In this document: positions 22,403-33,952 of the stretch, piece after piece
Layout: every line of letters begins with the position of its first letter
How positions within the stretch are numbered: position 1 is the first letter of the stretch
NCBI GenBank assembly: GCA_003255065.1
Contig: QAOA01005000.1
Coordinates: forward strand, 297,442 to 361,441
Source: Cercis canadensis
Taxonomy: Eukaryota > Streptophyta > Magnoliopsida > Fabales > Fabaceae
DNA length: 64,000 nt
Direction of reading: 5' to 3'
Made by a program: the position numbers and the translations under genes
Notes under the pieces: model-generated
The model's database searches: none
Seen by the model: the letters and a program-made list of their open reading frames with translations, nothing else
Told to the model about the DNA's origin: nothing

Positions 22403-22405
22403 GAA
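22392..22405 (+). promoter_or_regulatory. Polypurine tract of the gypsy element
   Basis: AAGGGGAAGGGAA-type purine run directly before TGTAACGG, the expected start of the 3' LTR. Confidence 0.6.
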
Positions 22406-23443
22406 TGTAACGGCCTTTTCTGATATGCTTTATTTATGTTTCTTATATGCTTTATTTATGTCTTATTTTGGGAAGCTTTAATTTGGGGTTTTAATATACT
22501 GCTTTAATTTAGTCCGTGAATTGTGGCTTATTTTTTGATGGTTTTGTTGACTCTTGCTCTTAAGGTAAAGGTTTTATTGTAGGGGATATCAGAGAATTAT
22601 CAATATAATTAAGCTTTGTTTTGTCAAAATTGGTGTTTCTTCTTCTTGGTTGTTTCAGGACACCCAATAAATCCTTCTAGAGGCCTTTAATCATGGATCA
22701 AAGATAGCAAAGGGGATTTTGATAATTGGTTTTTGATCTTTACATGGAGAATTGCTCATATATAGCTTCTTCCTCTGGCCTTCATGGGTATCATACTGTA
22801 TTCTTGAAAAATATGTGTTGCTTCAAATTTAAGAGCAAAAGGGGAGAGGAAGAAGGGGATTTTGACTAGGGAAATGCCAAAATAGCTTTGAAACCTGAGT
22901 CTTTTTTCCATGGATATCTTATCTCGGTGACGAATTGACCCCAAGGACTCTTTCTAAGCCTTTGAATTTGATTTTCTTAACTAGGTTTTTGAAATATTTG
23001 TTGATTGCTTTGGATGGTGTTGGATCTACTGTAACTCTACTTCGTCACATGTGAGCTCTTGTTGTTGATGATGGAAGAAGAAGATGCATTAAGGTGTTCT
23101 CTGTGTTGGTGGTGGTGGGGGGCTGGTGGCAGTTTGCTACCGTTATCGCTGCTGTCGGTGGTGGTGATTGAGAAACGAGAGTGAAGGTGAGACAGAGGGA
23201 CGAAGGATAGGTAATTAGTGATTAATTAGTGTTTTTATTTTTATTTTTTGAGTTAATTAAGTTGTTAATTATATCACGTGTGTGGCGCGTGCTGCTTTTT
23301 GTCCATTAATAGATGGATGTTAGGGTCTTAGGGATATTCTACACATTTTCATAGTTCAAGGAAGTCTTTTATAACTTTTTTTTTAGTTTTGGGGTTAAAG
23401 CGCACATACCCTATAATTGAAATGAGTTTTTTAGACTTTCTCG
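22406..23443 (+). repeat. 3' LTR and flank of the gypsy element, right edge unclear
   Basis: Begins TGTAACGGCC after the purine tract. There is no second LTR for comparison and no obvious CA end or target duplication. The last ~150 bp (about 23290-23440) resembles generic dispersed repeat text and may not belong. The duplicated segment copy 2 begins at 23444. Confidence 0.5.
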
Positions 23444-25146
23444 TAAATAAAATGAGAAAAATCATAATCTTTTAAAATATTGTTCCATATTCAATCATCC
23501 TTCCAAATCAATTAAAACTGGGGAATTAAAAAAGTAGAGCATATTCCTTAATCAAATATTCATTTAAAAGAAAATTCAACCAAGGAAAGCTAATTAAGAG
23601 GGGGAAAAAAAAATACCTAAATCCTATGAAATTGAGGTGATCTCTACGAATTAGTCTTTGAGATTTCTCGAAGTCATCCCTTCAAATTTGTAGACTCGCG
23701 ATATCTTCTAATTAATTTTTTAAAATTTTAGCTCATTCCTTCTCGTATCCAAAGATTGCCTTGACATGCCAACCATATAGATCAAAAAGGGATACAAAAG
23801 GTTTAGATTGTTGGCGATGGTGGGATTAAATTAGCAACAAAGCCACCTTCAATTAGCCAGCACAAGAGTCGCGAGAGATAATTATCAAGCTTTTGAGTCG
23901 CTAGGGTAAGTGGGGACGTACTTCAAGTTTAAATTATTAAATGGGGATAGTTTAGGAAAAGAATGTACCGCATACCTACATTTAGGCGAGACAACTTAAG
24001 GTTATGGACATCCCTTTCATATGGTTCTAAATCGTCCTCTTTCTCGCATTTAATCTCTCACTCTTCCTTNTCGAAGTCATGCCTTCAAATTTGTAGACTC
24101 GCGATATCTTCTAATTAGTTTTTTAAAATTTTAGCTCATTCCTTCTCGTATCCAAAGATTGCCTTGACATGCCAACCATATAGATCAAAGAGGGATACAA
24201 AAGGTTTAGATTGTTGGCGATGGTGGGATTAAATTAGCAACAAAGCCACCTTCAATTAGCCAGAACAAGAGTCGCGAGAGATAATTATCAAGCTTTTGAG
24301 TCGCTAGGGTAAGTGGGGACGTACTTCAAGTTTAAATTATTAAATGGGGATAGTTTAGGAAAAGAATGTACCGCATACCTACATTTAGGCGAGACAACTT
24401 AAGGTTATGGACATCCCTTTCATATGGTTCTAAATCGTCCTCTTTCTCGCATTTAATCTCTCACTCTTCCTTACTCATTCTTGAACAATGAAGGAAGCCA
24501 TTCTTGACAGATAAAGTAAGCCGCAGTTGCTAAGAGTTCTTTTTTCTTTAGACAAGGTGTTAAGCTGAAAAAAAATGAGTTTTGGTTGAAAATACAAAAG
24601 AGGGTTAAAAAAAGGAGTTTGTTATCCTATCTCACCTATATGGGTGGGGTAAAAACAGGAATTTTTTTTTTTTACTAGGAGTTTGGAGTAGAACAAACTT
24701 TTGATTTTGTATCATTGCAAAGATCTCGAAAAACTGAGTAATCTAGTATGAGTTACATTCTCAAATTGTCAACAAAATTTTAATTTAACAGGGTCAAATA
24801 AAGTTGATCTCCAAACTCCTAGTAATTTTTTTTTTTGTTTTTATCCCACCCATTTGGATGAGGTAGGATAAAGTCCAAAAAAAAAATTAAACAAATGGGG
24901 GTATTATTGGAAAATACAAAAAATGGCATTAAAAAAGTTTTTAAAAATGAGAATATTTTAGCAATTTAAATGTCCATACCACATCATTTTTTCATATATA
25001 TTAATGATATAAATATATGTTTATATAAATACTGAAAATTAATAATTTTTTTTTAAGGACAATGGTACACAACTTGTGTATTTTAAAAGTGGGATAAAAT
25101 GTATGAAACTCTCTTTAGCTATAGTCAATATGCATAAAACACCTAG
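23444..25146 (+). repeat. Dispersed segmental duplication, copy 2 (empty site for the Tourist-like element)
   Basis: Paralogue of 16864-19071 without the 861-bp element. A block of about 400 bp (23668-24069) is repeated at 24071-24472 with a single n at 24070 between, which is probably an assembly overlap. Both sub-copies show 'gacaacttaaggttatggac' at the place where copy 1 has the insertion. Confidence 0.85.
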
Positions 25147-25650
25147 AACTTTAAAAAAAATGCAATCAAATCTTTGAACTTCACATTTTTTACACAAAGG
25201 ACCTTCCTTTAGTTTATGGATGAAAATGGCATGTGCCACTCACATAATATCAATAAAAATGTAAATTTATTTATTTTAATCCCTTATAATGAATAAATAT
25301 GAATAAAAATAGTCAAATAAAAAATTAAAAAAAACTACAATCAAATAAAAATCCAGAATTAATAAAATAAAAATACATAGTAAAGGAAAATATTAAAATC
25401 AAGAAAAAAAATTAGAATTAAAGAGAAAAAAAAAAGCACTATAATTTAGGAAACAAATCATAATGGTGTAGAAAATTAATTTTAGGAACTTGTATTCGGT
25501 TTTTTGCTGAACTTGTAATTGATAATAGGTTTCTGTTGTTGCTTTGGCCATATGTCGATTAATTCTAGATAGAGGCATATTTTTGTGAACATGATTTAAC
25601 AGTTAATATATATATATATATATATATATATTCTTGTTGGCCATGTATAC
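25147..25650. other. AT-rich, no gene; (TA)n at 25604-25631
   Basis: Very A-rich text and a TA microsatellite. No supported frame. Confidence 0.5.
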
Positions 25651-26960
25651 TAAAAATCACACTTTGTATGTAGTAATTATCCCTCATTTCTAGCTTCTTA
25701 AATCTCTTTTAATGTTTAATTGAGTGGGCTTGGCCTTATTTCATAAGTTTGGGTTCATATTAGGCTTAATTGTTTTCTTCAGCATTATTAGGTTTTTGAC
25801 ACTGTTCTTTATTTCAGGTATATCTTTAGTTCTGTATATCTAAAATTTATAAATCTTACCTTGTAGAAAAGCTAAGAGAATTGTATACAACTTTCATTTA
25901 GACCTCCAAGTCCAATTCGGACGTTCAGTGGGTCAAATTTGACCCGGAAGTCAGAACCGATATCCTGGAACCGGGATTGGACCTTTGTGAAGAGATTTGG
26001 GCTTAACTTCCTCATTTTAGGCCCAATAAGACCCAAACCGGGGCCCATTTGAAGCTGAGGTCCAGAGGTTTAAACCTAACCTAGGGGTAATTTGGGCATG
26101 CATTGTAATTAGGGGTTTATAATTAGGTTAAAGGAGGCAACGTTTTATTATTTCAGACTATTCTAGTTTTTAGATAGTTTTTCTTCATTCTCTTGTAAAT
26201 TCTGGAGCTCACTAAACCATGGCTTTCTTCCTCCATTGGAGCTTGGATTTTATGACCATGGAGGAGTATAACACTTGTAACCTAGCTAAGACTCCTAAAT
26301 TAATCGACTATATTTTAAGATTCTGCACTTAATTGGATTAAACTTAATGCAATTTTGTCTTCTTTGGATTTCTGCCTTGCTTTAGTTTTTGTATGGATTC
26401 ATGGAGATCTTTGTGATTTATATGAATTTTGAAGTAAGAAAAAAAAATTAGATTGATTAATCTTTAATCTGTGGTAAGAATTCAGAGAAGCTATGCTATG
26501 CTAATTAATGTTCGGTTATTAGATTTATCCACTACTTGCTTAGTCTTTGTGATTGTATGTGGTTAATCGAATCCTGAGTGATAACTCAGTAGGATCAATT
26601 AGTCATAATTAGAGATTTCAATTATGATTAAACTCAATTAGCAGTGTTGTGCAGTAGGACTTGAGTACTCATGTTAATGTAGGAAGAATCAAACTGGTTA
26701 TTGAAAGATGTCTAGCTAGGTTACTTTTTTAATTAACTGAATTAATCCTTGTTTAATTCTGCATTTTACAATTTGGTAATATAGATTATGTTCAAAAATC
26801 CCCTGTTCTTAATCTTGAAATTATCAATTAGCTATTGCATTTATTGAGAGACTTCCTGGATTGTCCCTATATTGCATTATGTTTAGGGGATTTAGTTTAA
26901 TTTAATTGGAATAGCGATAATTCCGATCATATACCTTATTTTGGTATGAGGTTGCTCTTT
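25650..26960 (+). repeat. Possible LTR of a large gypsy-type element
   Basis: The text resembles long LTRs elsewhere in the window read in the opposite direction: a 'ccggaagtcag' and 'gcccaataagacccaaacc' segment, a leader with 'gagctcactaaaccatgg', then alternating 'aattgattaatc'-type blocks as in 59.9-60.25 kb and 48.1-48.5 kb. No partner LTR, PBS or target duplication was found, so the boundaries are guesses. Confidence 0.3.
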
Positions 26961-27957
26961 AATGATTTGGCCTTTTGGGAACTCTTGAAATGTTATTTAC
27001 AAGGTGCATTGAAACTCTATTCTTTGTTACTAGAAGGGAAGCGATTGAAAGAGAAGCCGAGTAAGACTTCTGAAAGATAGGTAGGTTTTGAATGCTGAAG
27101 ATTGAAATGAAGGGCTATTCTCTCTCTCTAGTTCCATTGCTAAGGGTTAAGGAAGCGTTTTGTTTTGTTGAATGGTTCAAGATTTTGATCGCTCCTGGCA
27201 ACTCCATTTTTCTTTCATTTTGGTTACTACTCATAGAATTGAAAAATCATTGTAAAAAGAACAATGTGAAGGACAATTTTGACTTAATCTTACCTACAAG
27301 AATTTGGATACATTATTGCTACAAACAATAATGAGGCTTAGCCAATCATTTTTTTAAAGTTAAAAAGTGAGGGTAGCACTACACTGACTCATAAACATGA
27401 GTTTTGGACAAATAATTAAATGTGACCATACTTTTTTTTTTTTTTCAAAAGGTAGAAAGCAGATAGAAAATGATTTTTTTCGGTCTTTAGCTTATTCCAT
27501 CTCTATTTCAGTCTCTAAATAAAATGCAAGAGAATTGGAAAAAAGTGCTATGTGATAATAAAGACCAAACAGATTCTGTCTCAAAGGTGGAATTTCTTTT
27601 TTACTAAATAGACACGGATTATTTTCAATCTTTGAGTGGAAAAATATTGTTTTAATTAGATTTATCATTAAGAGAATTACAATAATGGTTTTTAGTGTAG
27701 TTTTTTAACTTTATGACCACGTTTGCCTCATTGTATTGGATAAAGATGAAAAAGATAACGGTCACCGGATATTCTACGCATAAGGATTTATACTATACAC
27801 GGTGTCCCACCATATAACATACAGTATGGTATGTTAATTGTAATCTTATCCTAAGACTTGGTAAAACATCTTATAAGATTGGATAGGAAAAAAATTAAAC
27901 AATTCAAAAAGGCAACATGAATTAATGCAAACAATAAAAATGAGAGTATAAGTATAA
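26961..27957. other. No gene seen
   Basis: AT-rich DNA. A 79-codon frame at 27092-27331 has no recognisable features. Confidence 0.45.
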
Positions 27958-28728
27958 AATAAATTAATTATACCTAATATATATGGTAATTATGTTAAAC
28001 CTAGGGAGTGGTTGGTAGGAAAAGTGAAAAATAAAGGGGGAAAAAAGTAATTTTTGGATTTCTCCTCATTTATTCTTTTAGGATGCTCATTTATACTTGG
28101 TAAAGTAGGAAAAACGAAAGTAAAGTGCATCTTTTTTTTTCTTGGTTTTGGCTACATGCATGTCATTTTTTTTTTTTTTTTTTTTGGAGAGACATGCATC
28201 TCATTATTAACCTTTTTCTTAATCCATCTTCCAAATTTTCAACCTTATTCATTTTTCATAGTTCTATTTTTACCCCCTACCAAACTCATTTAGTGTGAGC
28301 AACAATACAATCTCCTATTTATGCACAAATTATAAGATAGAAGATAATAAATTCTATATGAATGGTGGGTATGGTCTATGCACATGATAAGAAATCTTAA
28401 TTTTAAGGTTTTTATTAAAGCTCGGGTCCTTGAATGTTTTCCTTTTTTCCTTACTTTTAGTACTAATAAATGCATGTATTTTTCATTATATGCTCTTCTT
28501 TGAGGGTCACAACGGAAAATTAAATGCAACCTAGCTATAATACATCTTTGTACCAACCCATTAACCTGGTAATTAAATACAAAAGATTTAGACAAAAAAA
28601 ATTTGACATTTTCCAATTTATGCCCTTCATGTTTCCATTTATAAGTTGGCCCATGGTATTATAAAACCAAGCTTTGTTGTGTAGTGTGCTAATATATTAG
28701 TAGAAACCTCCTCCATTGAAGTGCTCTC
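27958..28728 (+). promoter_or_regulatory. Orphan copy of the AP2-B3 gene promoter
   Basis: Homologous to 4082-4919 over its full length, including the TATA region ('ggtattataaaaccaagctt'), the 'gtgtgctaata' text and 'gaagtgct' where the 5' UTR of the real gene begins. No AP2 or B3 coding sequence follows: the homology stops at about 28728 and retroelement sequence starts near 28743. A second AP2-B3 gene probably stood here and lost its body, through the insertion or an accompanying deletion. Confidence 0.7.
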
Positions 28729-29556
28729 AAACTATAAATAGTTGTTGATGATGCCTGATTTTGAGGTCGAGTTGCATCATGGAGATTGGGGAGATCTCTA
28801 AGTTCAAGTTAAGTCGAGCTAACCTGGATGAGTAGAAAAGAAGGGCTAGACTCTTGTTTTCGGGGCTCCGAAGATTAAATTAGGTCGGACCAAGCAAAAA
28901 AGGGGTTATTAATGATCAAAGGTCCAAAAGTCTGTTACCTGTAACGAAAGGGCTATTTATAGGGGTTCTAAGCAAAACGGAAGCATGAGTTGGCAGATTC
29001 AGTTATGGTCCTCTAGTGAAGTGGAATTTTTGGCCTACTGGGCCTCTTGGAAAATGGGCCGATAAAAAAGCCGTTACATTTGCCCCCATCAAAGCTCAGA
29101 ATTTGGACAAACCGATCTTCGAGCCAAAGGACAGGTAAAAATGTCTACTTTACGAAGACTGTTCAATACTTGTTGTACGACCACGTGGCATAACTTGAAT
29201 GGTTGTCAGGGCAGTAGCAATGATGTCCATTGTGATTCGCATGTCTCAAGGCAAAAAGGCTGCTGCGGATGTGATGTTTGGACTGCCTGAGCTCTAAGGC
29301 GGCTACTCCCTGGCAGTTGGATGCGATTAAGTTGAACTGTTGGATGAAAATTTTTGCTACTATATATAGGAAAATCTTAAATCTCACTCTTCTCTTTTGC
29401 AAAAATATTCAGAGATCAGTTTGAGGTCGGAGAGAGTTTTACAAACTTGTACGCTTAACAACTTCTTGCTTAGAAACTGTTTAAACAGGTAAAGAGATCC
29501 CCTTTGTTTCTTGCTACCTACGATTGGGTTAGTCTCAGGTCGGGTTCTTTAAAAAC

Positions 29557-31400
29557 ATGAGTTCATCTAGTGAGTCTTCTGGGAGTCCTTTTGTATCTTC
29601 AAGTGGGGCTAGTGGTGGGGTTCCTTTTTCGCGGGTTTTGGTACCTCTTTTTGTTCATCAGGGGATTAGGTTGATTAGGTCATCCATATGACCTAATTAT
29701 GTTAAGGAAATGAAAAAAACTTTACTAATATTAACTAGGACTACCATGATTTCGACCTAGAGGTCTGTCCTCAGAACTCCTATGTCTTTGAGGACTGTCC
29801 GAGCAATAACTTTTTCACTTTTAACGTAGCTTATATGGATAGAGCGGAGGCCGAGATACCACTTACGGACTTTGAAATGAATTTTTTTTTGTACCGTGAA
29901 CACGGCCCCTATGCAACTCCATACTAGTGGGTGGGGGTTTCTCCGTGCTTTTCAAGTAATGTGTAATCTTTTGTCCCTAGATGCCCAAGTAGACGTGTTT
30001 TTTCAATTTTTTCACTTTAAAAGATACTAAGGAATCCGAGCTGGAATTCATGTATCTCGCCAGTCGTCATCGACTGTGTTTAATTAAACTTGTCGAGGAA
30101 TCAGCGAAAAGGTGAAAAGATCAGTTTTTGCACGTTACCGTGTCGACCTGGGATGGGGTACCCAGGCCGGACAAAGCATTTTTCCTATACGAGGATGGGA
30201 GCCCCCGATTCCTCTTAAGGTGGAATCAATACATTAACAGGATACAAGCTCGGGCTATGGGCGAGTACGACTAGGAAGCTCGTTGTATAATATGAACAAT
30301 TTTTTAGTTCACGTGCGAGAAATCCGAGCTGGTAAAGCTAAAGGCCATGGATTGAATTGTTCGATATTTACTGCTTTATTTTACTTAAGTCTCTGTTAAG
30401 ACAACTAACTGATCTTCTTTTATGCTTGCAGAGGAAAAAATCAGCAAGGTAGACATTGTGCGTATGTCAAATATCGTCAAATTCTCCAGTAAGAAGAAAA
30501 ACGGGGAACCCAAACTTATTGTGGCTGAGCTGGTCAAGACGATACTTGCGGAGAGGCCCCAAGAAAAATTCCCAGTTGCTACTAACCCTATTGTTAAGCT
30601 ACGGAAGAGAGACAGAGGGTTGAAAAAACACAAATCTTTGTCCCAGACTGAGTACACAAGGCTAGATCCTTCCTCCAGCCAACTGGGCAACGACTCGAGG
30701 TCCGAAGTCAGACATTTTGAACTTTTTTCTACTAAATTGATTGAGGGGGACCAGAATCATTCAAGCATCTCCTTTTGGAATGTGCAGTTCCCCTTCCATG
30801 AAAGGCTGGACTCTGTGATCAACCCGATCGATAGATACTGGGTTAAGAAAGTCTCGGACAAGCTGCTACACAAGTACTTGTTGTCTAATGCAGCGCGGGA
30901 CTTGACAGTGATCCGGGAGCTTTAAAATAAGGAAGACAAGGCAGACGATGCCATGAGGAAAATGCAAGAGGAGGAGCAATGTGCTCAGGCTGAAAATGAG
31001 TCTTCCTTAGAAGCCCTCAAGAAGGCTAAAGCATAGATCCTCTGACTCCGAACTGAGAATGAAGAATTGGAGCCTTAACACGTCGCTAGAACGGAACAGA
31101 TATGGGAAACCTTTGACCTGGCTTACAAAGCTAATGTTAGGGAGAAGGAGACCCGATCTCGGATGGCTTGTCGCGTCGACCAAGCGTGATAATCAAAATC
31201 CAGACTGAAAGCCTGGGCTGTACAGAAGATTGGGGAGAACTATGTCGCCACCTATGAGAAGGGCTTTGACCTTGCTGTAGAGCAGGCAATGTTACAGTTC
31301 CCCGACCTACGTTCGGAAGACATGGACTATTATAAGAAAATCCGGGACGGCTAGCTGGTGGAGGATGAGGACGATGACGATGATGTTGCGCTCTAGGTAG
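29557..31400 (+). pseudogene. Element ORF1: plant-transposon-like N-terminus and coiled coil, with a predicted intron
   Basis: The frame starts at ATG 29557 with a Ser-rich head (SSSSESSGSPFVSS). It continues through a conserved-looking region read in shifting frames (EAEIPLTDFEMNFFLYRE; LGWGTQAGQ), and after 30432 into EEKISKVDIVRMSNIVKF and a charged helical tail (MQEEEQCAQAENESSLEAL; GFDLAVEQAMLQFPDL) ending in an acidic run near 31400. A GT at 30332 and a pyrimidine-rich TTGCAG ending at 30431 would remove a 100-nt intron and join the two halves, as is usual for this ORF class. Its function in retrotransposition is unknown. Several stops show it is dead. Confidence 0.5.
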
Positions 31401-31438
31401 AAGAATATTGGGGGGACTCCCTTACAAAAGAAGGTCGG

Positions 31439-32594
31439 GTGGGTGTGGTTAGAGCCCAACAAGAGGCCGCAAGAAAATGCTATAGTGTGAGTTTGAGAAT
31501 TAAAGAACAGGTGGCAAGTAAGTCGAGAGCAAGCACACCTCACAATGTTATGTGTACTGAGCTAGATGTCATAAAAGACTTAGTAGAAGCAAGACCAGAA
31601 TCAAAAGGGACCTTGGTGAAAGTCGAGATTGGACTAGGAACAAACTAAAAAAATACTAGTAGGAGGCCAGTTGACAAAGGAAGCAAGAAAGGAATTGACC
31701 AAGATACTTACCGAGTTTTTAAACTTGTTCGCCTGGTCAGTCGTAGACATGCCAAGGACAGACCCTAACTTCATATCACACAAACTTGGCATTTATCCAA
31801 ATGTCTGTCCAATGACACAGAAGAAGCAAGCTTTCAAACTAGAAAGACAGAAAACCATAAAAGAGGAAGTAAAAGAGTTAGTAAAGGCATGATTCATAAG
31901 GGAGGTGACATACACTAATTGGCTTTCAAACGTTGTCTTAGTAAAGAAGCATAATAGGAAGTGGAGAATGTGTGTAGACTTCACTAATCTCAACAAGATG
32001 TGTCCTAGAGATTATTACCCCCTTCCTAACATTGACAAGTTAGTGGATAGGGCATTGGGATACAAAATGTTGAGCTTCATGTATGCTTACTCCGGTTACA
32101 ATCAAATCAAAATGTCTTTGGATAATGAAGAAAAAATTGCCCGTATTATAGATGATGGAAATTTCTGCTACAAGGTAATGTCTTTCGGCCTAAAAAATGT
32201 CAGGGTTACCTACCAGAGGCTGATGAACAAGGTGTTTGAAGAGCAGATCGGTAGAAATGTGAAAGTCTATATGGACGACATGTTGGCAAAAATGGCAGAA
32301 GAAGGCGACCATTAGATCGATTTAAAAGAAATCTTTCAGGAGCTAAGAAAATACAACATGAGACTTAACCTGAACAAGTGTGCCTTCCGGGTAGAAGCAG
32401 AGAAGTTTCTCAAATACATGATCAACCACAGAGGGATTAAGGCTAACCCTAAAAAATGCCAAGACATAATAGAAATGCCACAACCTAAGTTTGTGAAAGA
32501 CATTCAAAGACTTCCAGGAAGGATTGCGGCCCTTGCCCATTTCATGAGCAAGTTCAGAATATTGTTCTCAATAACGGTTGATAATGGAACCTAA
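31439..32594 (+). pseudogene. Ty3/gypsy reverse transcriptase, broken
   Basis: Reverse transcriptase copies element RNA into DNA. Frames in order give MGVVRAQQEAARKCY (pre-RT linker), LFAWSVVDMPRTDPNFISHK, LSNVVLVKKHNRKWRMCVDF, MSFGLKNVRVTYQRLMNK, then YMDDM, the catalytic box (YVDDM in intact relatives), and LNLNKCAFRVEAEKFL with GRIAALAHFMSKF. A stop near 31890 and one after the YMDDM block (32313-32315) break the frame. Sequence type and the 'AYSGYNQIKM' motif fit the Tat lineage. The frame jumps directly into integrase text at about 32575. Confidence 0.85.
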
Positions 32595-33240
32595 TTTATA
32601 GACAATAACTTTTAAGCTATGTGTGATAACCTGCCCATCCAAGTTCATTATACTTCAATAGAATACCCATAGGCTGACGACCAAGTAGAAGCAGCAAAGT
32701 GAGTAATACTCCAAGGACTGAAGAAAAGACTACACAAGGCAAAGAAATACTAGATCGATGAACTATGTCATGTTCTTTGGGCTTACCGAACCACCCTTCG
32801 ATTTGCCACGGGATAGTCCCCATACAAGCTCACGTACGGTGAAGAAGCAATGATCCTAATTGAAGTTGGTGAGCTAAGTTAGAGAATGCAACATTTTGAA
32901 GCTGACAATAACGACTCGAATATGCTAGCAAAATTAGACTTGCTGGAAGAAAAATGAGAAATAGCTTCGATCCGGATGACAACACAAAAGCAACGAGTAG
33001 CTAGATACTACAACTCTTGGAGTAAGAGCGAGAGAATTCAAATAAGGCAATCTGGCACTTTGACGCGCAGTAATAGGCCACAAAATGACATCTAAAGGAA
33101 AGCTCGCACCAACATGGGAAAGACTTTACTAGGTCCCAAAGGTGTTAGGAAAATGGGTGTACAAGCTACAAACCCTAGATGGGAAAAAAATCCCAAAGGC
33201 ATGGAACATGGTGAATTTACGAAAGTATTTCAGTTAGAGT
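32575..33240 (+). pseudogene. Ty3/gypsy integrase C-terminal part, joined by an internal deletion
   Basis: After RILFSITVDNGT the text becomes integrase core: 'DNGT' equals the second catalytic Asp region, then VHYTSIEYP and QVEAAK, the region with the final Glu. These are followed by KKRLHKAKKY, LCHVLWAYRTTLR, SPYKLTYGEEAMI, then QRVARYYNS. The joint lacks the RNase H domain and the HHCC and first-Asp part of integrase (about 1.2 kb in intact relatives). At least six stops are present. The C-terminal 'KWEGPY'-like region is scrambled. Confidence 0.75.
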
Positions 33241-33554
33241 ATGCATATAGTTTGATTTTGAAGTATGTTTATTATAATTTTTCACCCACTTCGATCATGA
33301 AATTTTCATGAATAAAACTATCCAGATTTTATGAAATATCTTATAATAAAAAGGATTAGCGAGGTTGAAAAATCATTCCAAAACCATCTAAAGGACGTAA
33401 AATAGGTATACAGTGGCATTTTAAGACCCCGTAAAACTAAATGAAATAATATCCATAGGACAATAAGCCGGAATATTATAAAGCCAAACGGCCCCACATT
33501 CCAAAACAAATAATGGCAATGTTGCAAAAGTTGCCTATTGGAGGCTTGCTCGAG

Positions 33555-33952
33555 ACAAACACAAGAAAAAATTAACACCGTACCACACATTGACCAAAAA
33601 TCTACTGTATTAAAGTTGAAGATTACAGCTAGTCCAGAGCTAGCTCACAAAAAAAAAAAAAAAAGATCGCCTGACATCCTTTTCCTTTGGTGACTAAGGG
33701 ACATCACCCTGCCCATCATCCATCTCTTCTTCCTCNAACACAAGAAAAATTAACACCGTACCACACATTGACCAAAAATCTACTGTATTAAAGTTGAAGA
33801 TTACAGCTAGTCCAGAGCTAGCTCGCCCATGAAGGGGAGCTAGCTCACAAAAAAAAAAAAAAAAATCGCNAAAAAAAAAAAAAAAGATCGCCTGACATCC
33901 TTTTCCTTTGGTGACTAAGGGACATCACCCTGCCCATCATCCATCTCTTCTT
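33555..33952. repeat. Duplicated block around two single-n joins
   Basis: 33555-33735 is repeated at about 33737-33952, with n at 33736 and another n at 33870 inside a poly-A run. The second version differs by an extra 'gctcgcccatgaaggggagc'. Likely an unmerged overlap of contig ends. Confidence 0.75.

Larger units (their letters stand above)
28743..33311 (+). mobile_element. Ty3/gypsy element, Tat-like, with extra spliced ORF1 and internal deletion
   Basis: A 5' region of about 0.8 kb begins TGTTGATGATGCCTG and contains a TATA-like 'ctactatatatagg' at 29358-29371. An ORF1 of the type found in large plant gypsy/LARD elements follows (29557 onward), then a coiled-coil region, then pol fragments: a pre-RT segment (31439-31648), reverse transcriptase (31671-32594) and integrase C-terminal part (about 32575-33240). 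RNase H and the integrase N-terminus are missing. Stops and frameshifts are frequent. I could not find a PBS or a matching 3' LTR, so both edges are approximate. Confidence 0.7.
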
